Below, piece after piece: positions 34,359-42,513 of a stretch of DNA of 45,198 nt. Below the pieces are notes generated by a model. The model searched no databases and had not been told where the DNA came from. It saw only the letters and a program-made list of their open reading frames with translations. Each line of letters opens with the position of its first letter. Within the stretch, counting starts at the first letter, position 1. This DNA is from CAZFIM01 sp964519615 (lineage in GTDB: Bacteria > Chloroflexota > Dehalococcoidia > GIF9 > UBA5629): the NCBI GenBank assembly GCA_964519615.1, contig CAZFIM010000016.1, positions 1 to 45,198 on the forward strand. The letters are read 5' to 3'. The translations under genes and the position numbers were made by a program.

Positions 34359-34838
34359 ATGACGGAAGAAAAGGTCAACCAAAACGGCGGCAGCGCAAGC
34401 GGCGGGACAGCGCAGGCCGATGCCGGCGTGCAGCGTAACGAACGTATCGCGCTGCTCGAAGGCGAATTGGCCGCAAGAGAAGAGGAAATCAGGCGGCAGA
34501 GAGCGCTGATACAGGAGCATGAAGCAAGGCAGCAGTCTCTCAGCGCCGGCCGGGAGGCGGCCGTAGACGCCTACCGCGGGCTGGTAGCCCGCGCCAATCC
34601 GCTGGTGCCGGCTGAGCTTGTCACGGGCGGCACGGTGGAGGAGATAGATGCCTCCCTGCGCAGGGCTGTGGAGATGGTGGGGCATATACAGGCGGGGTTG
34701 GAGCAGCGGCAGAAGGCAGACCGGCAGGCTCAGACCGTACCGGCGGGAGCGCCCGGGCGCATGCCGCCGGATGTGAGCGCTATGACTACCCGTGAGAAAA
34801 TCAACTACGGTCTGAACCAGGCCAGACAGAATAGATAG
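34359..34838 (+). CDS. Probable capsid scaffolding protein
   Basis: A 159-residue, Gln/Glu/Arg-rich protein with a coiled coil (about 28-65, RIALLEGELAAREEEIRRQR) and a C-terminal basic helix (MTTREKINYGLNQARQNR). Its position between portal and major capsid, its composition and its length fit a scaffold. No maturation protease gene is seen, so assembly would be scaffold-driven. Good AGGAGGAG site. Sequence alone does not prove the role. Confidence 0.7.
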   Translation: MTEEKVNQNGGSASGGTAQADAGVQRNERIALLEGELAAREEEIRRQRALIQEHEARQQSLSAGREAAVDAYRGLVARANPLVPAELVTGGTVEEIDASLRRAVEMVGHIQAGLEQRQKADRQAQTVPAGAPGRMPPDVSAMTTREKINYGLNQARQNR

Positions 34839-34853
34839 AGGAGGAAATAAAAA

Positions 34854-35777
34854 ATGGCGATAACGCTTTCCGAGGCAGCGAAGCTGTCTAACAACGCGCT
34901 GCTGGCAGGGGTGATCGAGGAGATCATCAAAGACTGTCCGCTTTTGCAGTTCATGCCCTTTATTGAGATCGTGGGCAATGCCTTAACCTATAACAGGGAG
35001 AAAGGGCTGCCCTCCGCCGAGTGGCATTCGCCCAATGACGACTGGACCACCAGCCCGAAGATTAACTTCAGCGAATGCACCGCCACGCTTAAAATCGTTG
35101 GCCAGAACGCAGATCTGGACGAGTACATCAGGCAGACCCGCTCCAATATACAGGATGTGGAGGCGGCGGTGATCGAGGTGACCAGCAAAGCGGTCAGGCA
35201 TGAGGTGGAGGAGAAATTTATCTACGGCGACAGCTTAAGCGATTCCAACCAGTTCGACGGGCTGCGCAAAATCATCAATACCGGCCTGTCCGGCCCGCAG
35301 GTAATTGCCATGGGGGCGTCCGGCGGGACGCTCACGCTCAGCGGGCTGGACGAGCTTATCGATGCGGTCAAAGGCGGCAAACCTGACCTGCTGGTGATGA
35401 GCCGCCGCTCCCGCAGGAAAATAAACGACCTTGCCCGCGCTGCCGGCACCAATCTGGAAGTGGGCAGCGGCAAGCTGGGCGAATTCGTGCAGCTTTATAA
35501 CGGCATCCCCGTTGCCGTAAACGATTTCATTCGCGATACGCACAGCGTGAGCGGGGGTGTGGAGACCGGCCTTACCGGCGGGACGAACTCCACCATTTAC
35601 GCTTTCCAGTTCGGGGAGGATGGGTTGTGCGGGCTCACGGGGCCGGGCGGCCTGCAGGTGGTGCCCATAGGCCCGATGGAGACCAAGGATGCCACCCGTA
35701 CCAGGATAAAGTGGTACGTCTCGCTGGCGCTCTTTTCCACCGTCAAGGCCGCTGCCCTTATCGGCGTACAGGATTAA
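34854..35777 (+). CDS. Major capsid protein (probable HK97 fold)
   Basis: A 307-residue protein. The N-terminal helix (SEAAKLSNNALLAGVIEEI) leads into an E-loop-like segment (YNREKGLPSAEWHSPNDDW). The P-domain spine helix (VEAAVIEVTSKAVRHEVEEKFIYGD) and the A-domain segments (LLVMSRRSRRKINDLAR, LYNGIPVAVNDFI) are typical of HK97-like capsids. The frame is intact with a strong GAGGAGG site, so the gene appears functional. It could form phage heads or smaller domesticated particles. Confidence 0.85.
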   Translation: MAITLSEAAKLSNNALLAGVIEEIIKDCPLLQFMPFIEIVGNALTYNREKGLPSAEWHSPNDDWTTSPKINFSECTATLKIVGQNADLDEYIRQTRSNIQDVEAAVIEVTSKAVRHEVEEKFIYGDSLSDSNQFDGLRKIINTGLSGPQVIAMGASGGTLTLSGLDELIDAVKGGKPDLLVMSRRSRRKINDLARAAGTNLEVGSGKLGEFVQLYNGIPVAVNDFIRDTHSVSGGVETGLTGGTNSTIYAFQFGEDGLCGLTGPGGLQVVPIGPMETKDATRTRIKWYVSLALFSTVKAAALIGVQD

Positions 35778-35796
35778 ATGAAGGAGGTAGCAGGAT

Positions 35797-36207
35797 ATGG
35801 CATTCAATGATCCCGGAAAGGATAGAAAAATAATCAATTCCAACGCGGGCCCCGAGGCTCCGGAGGTACTGCTCGCCGAGGACTGCCGCAGAGGAGACGT
35901 GCTGGGCTATGATGAGGGCTGGAAACGTGCTCTGGCGGCGGCCGGCGGCGTGATACAGGGCAGGATGGTAGCACTTCAGGATGGGAAAAGCGGGCAGAGC
36001 GTGCCGGCTGCGCCCAATCCGGTGGTCGGCGGCTATGCCGGTGCCGCACCCGGCGCGTATGTCTATGTGGCGGAGGATGACGGGTATGGGAAAATAACCC
36101 AGACGCAGCCCTCCACGGACGGCGACGCGACAACCGTTATCGGCATAGCCCTTTGTGCCGATACGGTGCAGTTTTTCCTTAACGCCCGTCCTGACAGCAC
36201 GGCATAA
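35797..36207 (+). CDS. Small beta-rich virion protein, probable head decoration
   Basis: A 136-residue Gly/Ala/Val-rich protein right after the capsid gene, with GDVLGYDEGWKRALAA, VIQGRMVALQDG and YVYVAEDDGYGKI. Composition and position suggest a capsid decoration protein (gpD- or DUF2190-like). Preceded by GGAGG. A strong hairpin follows. Confidence 0.6.
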   Translation: MAFNDPGKDRKIINSNAGPEAPEVLLAEDCRRGDVLGYDEGWKRALAAAGGVIQGRMVALQDGKSGQSVPAAPNPVVGGYAGAAPGAYVYVAEDDGYGKITQTQPSTDGDATTVIGIALCADTVQFFLNARPDSTA

Positions 36208-36211
36208 AAGT

Positions 36212-36243
36212 AACGGCGGGGAGGGGATTCCCTCCCCGCCGTT
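36212..36243 (+). terminator. 14-bp GC-rich hairpin inside the virion operon
   Basis: Arms 36212-36225 and 36230-36243 pair perfectly with a GATT loop, ending in GTTT. It resembles a rho-independent terminator with a short T tract, or a processing/stability hairpin. It would lower expression of connector and tail genes relative to capsid, a common dosage arrangement. Confidence 0.7.
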
Positions 36244-36262
36244 TGAGGAGCAGGTGATAGCC

Positions 36263-37036
36263 ATGACAGATATGTTATTCGATGAGTACGGGCATCCGAT
36301 CTCTATACTGGTAGACCCCGCCCGCCCGCAGCGCTTGTTCGACGACTACGGGCGTCCCTATATTGTAGTACGGGATGCAAGCGGGCTGGACCTTGCCGCC
36401 GCCGATGCCATCTCGGTGCTGGCCCGGCGCGGCCTATGGATGCCGGCTTTTAACTGTGAGTGCGTGGAAACATGGAATAACGGCTCCGGCAGCGGCTGGG
36501 CTTTTCTAAACGGCAGGGCGGCCGCCAGCGGCCCGGCCGCGGAAAGCTCCCACATATCGTCAGGAAGCATCGTGGGCGGCCGCGGCCTCTCTCTGGAGCA
36601 GTATAACTGGGATAAAACGGCGGTAATGCATTTTTTCGTCACCCGCAAAGGTGATGATCCGCAGGCGGTCTGCCGTACGCAGTTCAAAGCCGATGCGTAT
36701 CCGCCTGCCGCGGCAGAGCTTGCAGATGCCGGCATCGGGCTGGAAGTGCGCAACTATTCACTTTACGGCGAATCGTACGGCTTGACCCGGGCCGAGGTGG
36801 ATCTGGAGACTGAGCTTTGCGATGATAGCTCTTCAGAAATCCTTATCGTCCATATGCCCGGCGAGAAGATAGAGTGGTATATAGATGGAGTTCTGAAGGG
36901 GATGCAGACCGCAAGCGGCGTTCTGCCCTGCGGGGTATGTACTATGAATATCTGCAACAGTGTGAAAAACGGGGCAGGCGGGGGTGTAAATGTCCGGTAC
37001 TATTTTTCGGGATTTACGCTCTGGCGGGCGCCGTAA
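36263..37036 (+). CDS. Virion-associated protein, lectin/LamG-like
   Basis: A 257-residue protein, start at ATG 36263 behind GAGGAG (14 bases upstream). The N-terminus repeats a DEYGHPISI / DDYGRPYIV motif twice. The rest looks like a concanavalin/LamG-type beta sandwich (WNNGSGSGWAFLNG, FFVTRKGDDPQ, MPGEKIEWYIDGVLKG, VNVRYYFSGFTLWRAP). It may be a carbohydrate-binding head or tail fibre component. No exact family assigned. Confidence 0.6.
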   Translation: MTDMLFDEYGHPISILVDPARPQRLFDDYGRPYIVVRDASGLDLAAADAISVLARRGLWMPAFNCECVETWNNGSGSGWAFLNGRAAASGPAAESSHISSGSIVGGRGLSLEQYNWDKTAVMHFFVTRKGDDPQAVCRTQFKADAYPPAAAELADAGIGLEVRNYSLYGESYGLTRAEVDLETELCDDSSSEILIVHMPGEKIEWYIDGVLKGMQTASGVLPCGVCTMNICNSVKNGAGGGVNVRYYFSGFTLWRAP

Positions 37037-37045
37037 GGAGGAGAT

Positions 37046-37252
37046 ATGCGCAAACTTACCATGACCAATATAAAGACATGCTTGCGGCTGGAGCAGGAGC
37101 TGGGCCTGACCAGAGGTGCGGTGAAACAAATAGCACAGAAGGCTGATGGAACGGTCGAGGTGCTTCTGGACGGAGAGCTGGACAGCGGGCAAAAATCGAG
37201 GCTGGAAGCGCTGTTCAATATGAAAATAACGCATGATGCGGAGATGCGCTGA
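37046..37252 (+). CDS. Small virion operon protein, unknown
   Basis: A 68-residue protein (MRKLTMTNIKTCLRLEQELG, VEVLLDGELDSGQKSRLEALF) behind a perfect AGGAGG, with the stop overlapping the next start (TGATG). No family is recognised. It is translationally coupled to the connector-like gene. Confidence 0.65.
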   Translation: MRKLTMTNIKTCLRLEQELGLTRGAVKQIAQKADGTVEVLLDGELDSGQKSRLEALFNMKITHDAEMR

Positions 37253-37833
37253 TGGACCTGACCGTAATGCGTGCGCAGGTACGGCGCGATCTTAAAGATG
37301 AGGATGAAGGCGCCTGCCGCTGGTCCGATGATGAGGTCGACCGCTCTGTCATGCGTGCGCTGGAGGAGTTCTCGCTTTCCTGTCCAAGGGAAATAATAAC
37401 AGAGCTTGCCACCGTGCCGGATTGCGATGAAGTGGATATCAGCGCATTGAGCGGACGTATCGCGGTAAAGAAGGTTGAGTTTCCTGTAAATGCCAGACCG
37501 CGTTCATTTGTCCGGTTCGATATTTTTCAGGATACATTATACCTGCTTGAGACCCGCGGGAACGGGAATGTCTGCCGCGTATTCTGGAACTGCCTCCACC
37601 ATCTTGACGGGTCCGGTTCAACTGTGCCGCGCCGTTACGAGGGACTCATTGCTCTGGGGGCGTGCGCCTATGCCGTCTTTTCCGAAAGCCAGTATGCAAC
37701 TGACAGGGCTACCTACGGCGGCGAGGGCGTGGACAGCGATTACCTGCGCTGGGCAAACGGGCGCATGCGTGATTTCAAGCGCGGCTGCCGCAAAGCGGCT
37801 GCTGTGCTGCGCAGCGGACAGTTATACTGCTGA
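37252..37833 (+). CDS. Head-tail connector/adaptor-like protein
   Basis: A 193-residue protein. The N-terminal helices (MDLTVMRAQVRRDLKDED, WSDDEVDRSVMRALEEFS) match the style of phage head-completion/adaptor proteins (gp6/gp15-like), followed by a beta segment and C-terminal helices (RWANGRMRDFKRGCRKAAAVL). Position after capsid genes supports the call. Confidence 0.65.
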   Translation: MDLTVMRAQVRRDLKDEDEGACRWSDDEVDRSVMRALEEFSLSCPREIITELATVPDCDEVDISALSGRIAVKKVEFPVNARPRSFVRFDIFQDTLYLLETRGNGNVCRVFWNCLHHLDGSGSTVPRRYEGLIALGACAYAVFSESQYATDRATYGGEGVDSDYLRWANGRMRDFKRGCRKAAAVLRSGQLYC

Positions 37834-37859
37834 GCGGCCAAAGGGAGGTAAACGTATCA

Positions 37860-38213
37860 ATGGGAGAAAAAAAGCGAAAAAGACTCACCTTTAGCTGGAG
37901 GGACTATGCCCTGGTCGGCGATAAAAACGATCCTTCCACCTGGCAGCTTCTCCACCATACCGGGCTGAGTCCTTCCTCAGGGGACAAAGACAGCCGGGAG
38001 GATACGGTGGACTGGGAGCTTGCGGCAGTTGCCGCAGCCTCTCTTTCACGCAGCGGCTATCAGGGACGGCGGATACGGGCCGGAGCGCATGAGAAGATCG
38101 CCGCGGCAGAGCATCTGGCCGGGCATTACCGGCGAGCGGGCAGACCTCTTCCCAACGCACTGGCGGTGCTGGTGAAGGTGGAGCGGGGTGATGCGGCGGG
38201 CGGAGCGGCATAG
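37860..38213 (+). CDS. Phage-operon protein, unknown
   Basis: A 117-residue protein. It opens with a basic segment (MGEKKRKRLTFSW), then YALVGDKNDPSTWQLLHHTG, a wording often seen in phage structural or protease-adjacent proteins, then an Ala-rich helical half with KIAAAEHLAGHYRRAG. Ribosome-binding site GGGAGG. Function unknown. Confidence 0.55.
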   Translation: MGEKKRKRLTFSWRDYALVGDKNDPSTWQLLHHTGLSPSSGDKDSREDTVDWELAAVAAASLSRSGYQGRRIRAGAHEKIAAAEHLAGHYRRAGRPLPNALAVLVKVERGDAAGGAA

Positions 38214-38265
38214 CGACATATATAAATATATGAGAAGCGACAATTAGTAAATAAGGAGGCTTTCG

Positions 38266-39141
38266 ATGACCGAATATTACACTAAACCGTTTTACCAGTC
38301 CCGCAAATGGTGGGCATGGATTATCGGTCAGGGCTTTGCCCTGTTTGCGGCAAGCAAGGGGCTGATAGACTGGCAGTGGGTACTGGCGCCGGCGCTGGGT
38401 TTTTCCGTAGGCCAGGGTCTGGCAGACCTTGGTAAAAACAGAGGGCAAGCAGAGAGCGGCGGCACTGTGGGGCAAACGGGAGCAGCGGCGGCAGAAGAGA
38501 AGGAATACGCAGATGAGAGCTCCGAACCGGCTCAGCAGGCGGCCGCGGCCGTACCCGCGGCGGCACCGTCTCTCATGCAGCCGCCGGGCGGGCGTTTCGA
38601 CAGCGGCGCATTCAGAGCTGAGGTTATGCATAGAGCAAAGACTATTTACTGTGAAGCTGCCGGGACAGACTGGGAGAGCCCAGGCGCCAACTGGCCGGGA
38701 AGGTTTTACGCTTCCGCGGCTTATCTCGCCGCGCTGCCGGCATATACCATCGGTCAGGTGCTGGCTGCCTGGGATGAGCATCTCAGAACAGGAGAAAGGG
38801 CTTTTGGGCAGCTGTTCGGCTTTACCCTCGATGACGCCTGTGATCATCTCAATGAAGGCGAATGCCCTGCCCGTACCGTACGGTCGATGGTGAGGCAAAA
38901 AGGAGATGCGTATTATGCCATCTATCTGGAGCTTGTCAGGGCGCGCATCATACTGGACGAGCTGGAGCAAATAGAGGCGCGCGCACTTGACTGGCAGTCT
39001 GTTCTGGGCATGCCGATAAGCGTCTATCATGTGGGCGAGCGTGCTGATATAGTGCTCGATCCGGCTAAATACAACAATGAGGGCGGCAGGCTGGTGCCGC
39101 GTCCGGGGATAGGCGCCGCCGGCAATTACACAGTGATATAA
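38266..39141 (+). CDS. Membrane-anchored phage-operon protein
   Basis: A 291-residue protein with three parts. Residues 1-55 hold one or two hydrophobic helices (KWWAWIIGQGFALFAASKGL, LAPALGFSVGQGLADL) like small phage membrane proteins. Residues about 56-115 are an Ala/Pro/Glu-rich linker. The C-terminal part is a helical domain (AAYLAALPAYTIGQVLAAWDEH, ELVRARIILDELEQIEARA). It may have arisen by fusion of two phage genes. The ribosome-binding site is AAGGAGG. No lysin or holin function is shown. Confidence 0.6.
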   Translation: MTEYYTKPFYQSRKWWAWIIGQGFALFAASKGLIDWQWVLAPALGFSVGQGLADLGKNRGQAESGGTVGQTGAAAAEEKEYADESSEPAQQAAAAVPAAAPSLMQPPGGRFDSGAFRAEVMHRAKTIYCEAAGTDWESPGANWPGRFYASAAYLAALPAYTIGQVLAAWDEHLRTGERAFGQLFGFTLDDACDHLNEGECPARTVRSMVRQKGDAYYAIYLELVRARIILDELEQIEARALDWQSVLGMPISVYHVGERADIVLDPAKYNNEGGRLVPRPGIGAAGNYTVI

Positions 39142-39168
39142 GTGGAAAAATATGGAGGCATGTGCGTC

Positions 39169-41478
39169 ATGAAACCTTTGAGCCCTGAGCTTGCGGCCGA
39201 GCAGAAAAAGCCGTTGAGGCGTCCGGCTATCGAGCTTTCCTGCCGGCATTACGGGCATCCTCAAAAAGCGGGAGGGGCTGCGGGTGAGGGGATGGATGGA
39301 ATCCAATGGGACATGTTCGGCTGGCAGCTGCTGCATAGAACTTCTGCCGCTCCGGTGCATCACGGAGTGACCATACCTCAGGACGGCTCATTGAACAGGA
39401 TAGCATTGAACGGCAGCGCCGTACTGCACCAGCGCGTAGCCGATCCCGGCCCGGGGGCCGATTTCAGCGTTCCCTGGAATACGATTTTGACCTTTAATAT
39501 GAGCGGCGTCTGCGCGATTGCCTCCTGCGGCGCGGAGATACTGGTAGTCGGCCCTGTAGCCAACGGCGGCCGCTCTCTGCAGTATGTGCGTTCTGCCGAT
39601 AACGGCCAGAGCTTCGGCTTGCCGGCAACCGTTGCCGGGACCAATTGCCCGGTACACGCCGCCGCTGCCTGCAGCGGAAACAGCGGGAGATGGGGCATCG
39701 TGTCATCATCTTCCCCATCAGAAGGCCTGTGCATCGACATATTGAACAACAGCAGCCGTATTTTGCTTACTCATTCTTTCTGCCCTGACTCCCCCTCCGT
39801 GTACGGGCTGGCCATGTATTTTGCCGGGGACTGGAATATCGTAGCGCTGGTACAGGATGACAGCCGCCTTCATTTAAAAAGATATGTATTCGGCGCCGGC
39901 TGCAGGGTGGCGGCGGGTGCGTGGGCGGAAGGACAAACGCTGGATTTGGGCAGCGCATCCGTGGATCAGCCCTCGCTGCTCACCAGATATCTGGAACGGC
40001 AGGAGCCTTACAGCGATTTTGCCCGGATGGCTGATGAGTATGAGTATTTTACCATGTATAGAGGCAAGACCTATCCGCAGGCGGATTTAGGGGCATTGCG
40101 CCCGGAGCAGCGCCATCAGGTATTCCATACCTCCCGGTGGAACGCGGTATCCTCCATACTCACTGCCCGGGCTGTCGATAATCTTGACGTGGATGCTCCC
40201 TTTGTCTGCGGGACGGACAGCGGCGGCGCAGTACTGTCACTCTATAAAAAACAGGAGCGCTGGTTCTACCGTCTGCGGCCTAAAACGGACTTCTATGATG
40301 CGGATTGGAATACGGCCTTCAAGCAGCGGAGTGCGTGTCAGTACGGCATCGCTCTTGCCTGTCACGGGGGCTATCTGTGGGGCACACGGCGCAATGAAGT
40401 ATGGCGCTGCCTTATTCCCGGCGGCTGCTGGATTTTGCCTGAGCAGGGAGCCGGCCCGGCTCAGGATGCGCTTGCCGTTGCGCAATCTCAGGTGCTCTCT
40501 TTGCGGCAGGTGGCAAGAGCGCATGGGTGCGGCGAGCTTTCACTGACTCTGGATAACTCACACGGCGGCTTTGACTCTCTTCCGTCCGCTGCCATGGGAA
40601 AAGGATCGATGATAGAGTTGCGAATCGGCTACCGCACCGATACCGCCCACACAGTCCCTGCCGGCTGCTACTTTATTGAGGACTGGACCTATCACTACGC
40701 TCCCCACCGCTCCACGGTTACGCTGAACTGCATCGACGGCTGGGGTTTGCTGGAACGCTATATCATACCGGGGCCCGCTGAATTCAATCTGGTCTCAGAC
40801 AGCTATAATGTATACCAGTTGATGGCACGGCTTGTGCAGTGCATCGGAGGCACTCTCAGTTACCGGTCGCGAAGTTCTCTCGCCACCGCTCTCTATCCGC
40901 AGCTTGTAGTGCATGCGGGTGAAAACGGTGCTGATATAATGCGGCGGCTGCTCTCGCTTGTCCCCGATGTACTCCATTTTAACGGCCTTGACGCGGTTCT
41001 GATATATCCGCAGACTGGGGATGAACCCGGGTACGGGCTCTACTGGCCGCCGGGGGATAACGCAGGTACGGACCGGCACTACATGTGGTACGGCGCATGG
41101 GGAACGGGAAGCAAAGCTGAAAATCGTGTGGTTGTCATCGGTAAAGATGATGACGGCAACGCGGCCTGCGCTGCTGCAGCCGATGAGGGCGATATCGATC
41201 TGGTGGGGGAGCGGCTGGATATCAGAGTGCAGCCTTTTCTTACAGGTCTTGCTCAGTGCGGGGATGCGGCTGATGCTGCGCTTGCTAAAGCGCGTCTGGA
41301 AGGCGGTCGTGGTTATGCGGTGCTTCCCCCTCACTGCGGAGTAGAATTATGGGATGTACTTGCGCTGCACGGCCCGCATAACCCTGAAGGGGTACACTGC
41401 AGAGTAAAGGGCTTCAGCCTCTTTTATGATGCGCAGGCGGGCATTTTCCGGCAAAAGCTTATGCTGGGAGAGGTCTAG
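39169..41478 (+). CDS. Large tail-hub or adsorption-like protein
   Basis: About 769 residues from ATG 39169 (GGAGG 11 bases upstream); an upstream GTG at 39142 is less likely. The N-terminal 430 residues are Trp/Ser/Gly-rich and beta-propeller-like (SADNGQSFGLPATVAG). The C-terminal half resembles siphophage baseplate hubs: LTLDNSHGGFDSLPSAAMGKG, RSTVTLNCIDGWGLLERYI, MRRLLSLVPDVLHFNG and a closing VKGFSLFYDAQAG...LMLGEV. It is the last gene of the block. No tape-measure or tail-tube gene was found, so the particle would be tail-poor or rely on genes elsewhere. Confidence 0.6.
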   Translation: MKPLSPELAAEQKKPLRRPAIELSCRHYGHPQKAGGAAGEGMDGIQWDMFGWQLLHRTSAAPVHHGVTIPQDGSLNRIALNGSAVLHQRVADPGPGADFSVPWNTILTFNMSGVCAIASCGAEILVVGPVANGGRSLQYVRSADNGQSFGLPATVAGTNCPVHAAAACSGNSGRWGIVSSSSPSEGLCIDILNNSSRILLTHSFCPDSPSVYGLAMYFAGDWNIVALVQDDSRLHLKRYVFGAGCRVAAGAWAEGQTLDLGSASVDQPSLLTRYLERQEPYSDFARMADEYEYFTMYRGKTYPQADLGALRPEQRHQVFHTSRWNAVSSILTARAVDNLDVDAPFVCGTDSGGAVLSLYKKQERWFYRLRPKTDFYDADWNTAFKQRSACQYGIALACHGGYLWGTRRNEVWRCLIPGGCWILPEQGAGPAQDALAVAQSQVLSLRQVARAHGCGELSLTLDNSHGGFDSLPSAAMGKGSMIELRIGYRTDTAHTVPAGCYFIEDWTYHYAPHRSTVTLNCIDGWGLLERYIIPGPAEFNLVSDSYNVYQLMARLVQCIGGTLSYRSRSSLATALYPQLVVHAGENGADIMRRLLSLVPDVLHFNGLDAVLIYPQTGDEPGYGLYWPPGDNAGTDRHYMWYGAWGTGSKAENRVVVIGKDDDGNAACAAAADEGDIDLVGERLDIRVQPFLTGLAQCGDAADAALAKARLEGGRGYAVLPPHCGVELWDVLALHGPHNPEGVHCRVKGFSLFYDAQAGIFRQKLMLGEV

Positions 41479-41592
41479 AGGGATTAAGTGAATATCCCTT
41501 AAGCTTCCTGTCATACGGGTACAGCAAGGCAGCAAAGATGATATACAAAAAGGGAAAAAGGAGAAAGGCCGCCGTAAAGCGGGAGAAAAGGC

Positions 41593-42303
41593 TTATGTCC
41601 CCGGTATTTTTTGCCCCGGACTGAGGGTGATAAGTCCGCGCCTTATAGCAGTTACCACTGCCTGTGTACGGGCATTGGCATCGAGTTTACGCAGAATGGA
41701 GGTGATGTGATTTTTGATAGTCTGCTCGCTGATATTGAGGCTCACTGCGATCTGCTTGTTGAGATACCCCTGCGCCATATAGGTGAGTATTTCGGTCTCT
41801 CTGGGAGTGAGCGGTGATACGAAAGATTCCAGCTCTTTTCCCCATGAGAGCTCTTGAAACTGCTCCAGGACCTGTTTGGCAACCTTCGGCCGGGAAAGGA
41901 ATGTGTCGTTGATGGGGTGACCGCCTGCGGCCGCTTTGCGGATGTTATCCAGTAATTCTTCAGTTGCCACGTCGCGGCTGAGGTAGCCGGCAGCTCTGGC
42001 TTTTATCGCTTCAAACAGTTCGTCGTTATCTGATTGGGTGGTGATGATGATGATCGCAACGCTGGGAAGCTGCTGTTTGACGGTGCGCGCCAGCGCAAAT
42101 CCCGTATCAGGAGGAAGCCCTATATCCAGCAGAATGATATCAGGGGTTAAAGTGGCAACCTCGGCAAGCAACTCCTGACCTGTGCTGGACTCGCCGCACA
42201 CCTCCATATCGCTTTGACCATCGAGCACAAAACGCACTCCCTGCCTGAATATAGGCGTCTGATCGGCGATAAATACTTTTATCGGCTGCACTCTTTCCTG
42301 CAC
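41593..42303 (-). CDS. NarL/LuxR-family response regulator
   Basis: A 236-residue regulator. The receiver domain has phospho-acceptor Asp60 in DIILLDIGLPP, Asp14 in FIADQ and the switch Thr in IIITTQSD. The usual Lys of the GYLxKD motif is Arg (GYLSRDV), an atypical change. The C-terminal LuxR-type HTH is LTPRETEILTYMAQGYLNKQIAVSLNISEQTIKNHI. No histidine kinase is nearby, so it is an orphan here. It starts at GTG 42303 or GTG 42291 (AGGA just upstream). A promoter lies at 42364-42391. Confidence 0.92.
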   Translation of the reverse strand: MQERVQPIKVFIADQTPIFRQGVRFVLDGQSDMEVCGESSTGQELLAEVATLTPDIILLDIGLPPDTGFALARTVKQQLPSVAIIIITTQSDNDELFEAIKARAAGYLSRDVATEELLDNIRKAAAGGHPINDTFLSRPKVAKQVLEQFQELSWGKELESFVSPLTPRETEILTYMAQGYLNKQIAVSLNISEQTIKNHITSILRKLDANARTQAVVTAIRRGLITLSPGQKIPGT

Positions 42304-42363
42304 CGGCCCCTCACTTACTGCATAATACTGATTAAGCGCAATCAGTTTAGCAAATTATCAGTA

Positions 42364-42391
42364 ATTATACAATAAAGTACCGCCGTGTCAA
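42364..42391 (-). promoter_or_regulatory. Promoter of the response-regulator gene
   Basis: On the minus strand: TTGACA (42386-42391), 16 bases, TATAAT (42364-42369), about 60 bases before the GTG start. Confidence 0.7.
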
Positions 42392-42450
42392 CTGCCGGTA
42401 CGGTAAGAAGCTGTTTGCACGGGCAGCGCACTGTCTGGTTTTCAATAAAA

Positions 42451-42478
42451 AAGCGGACATACACCTGTATGTCCGCTT
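42451..42478 (-). terminator. Rho-independent terminator of the BKACE-cupin-dehydrogenase operon
   Basis: A 13-bp stem AAGCGGACATACA / TGTATGTCCGCTT with a two-base centre, followed on the minus strand by a T run. It lies 36 bases past the stop of the dehydrogenase gene. Confidence 0.85.
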
Positions 42479-42513
42479 CATTGAGAACGTTTATTGCGGC
42501 TGCTGCGCGGGGA

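Noticed and set aside
37891..39363. Long minus-strand frame of about 490 codons
   Set aside because: It is the antisense of three well-supported plus-strand phage genes with good ribosome-binding sites; its product is low-complexity with no recognisable domain.
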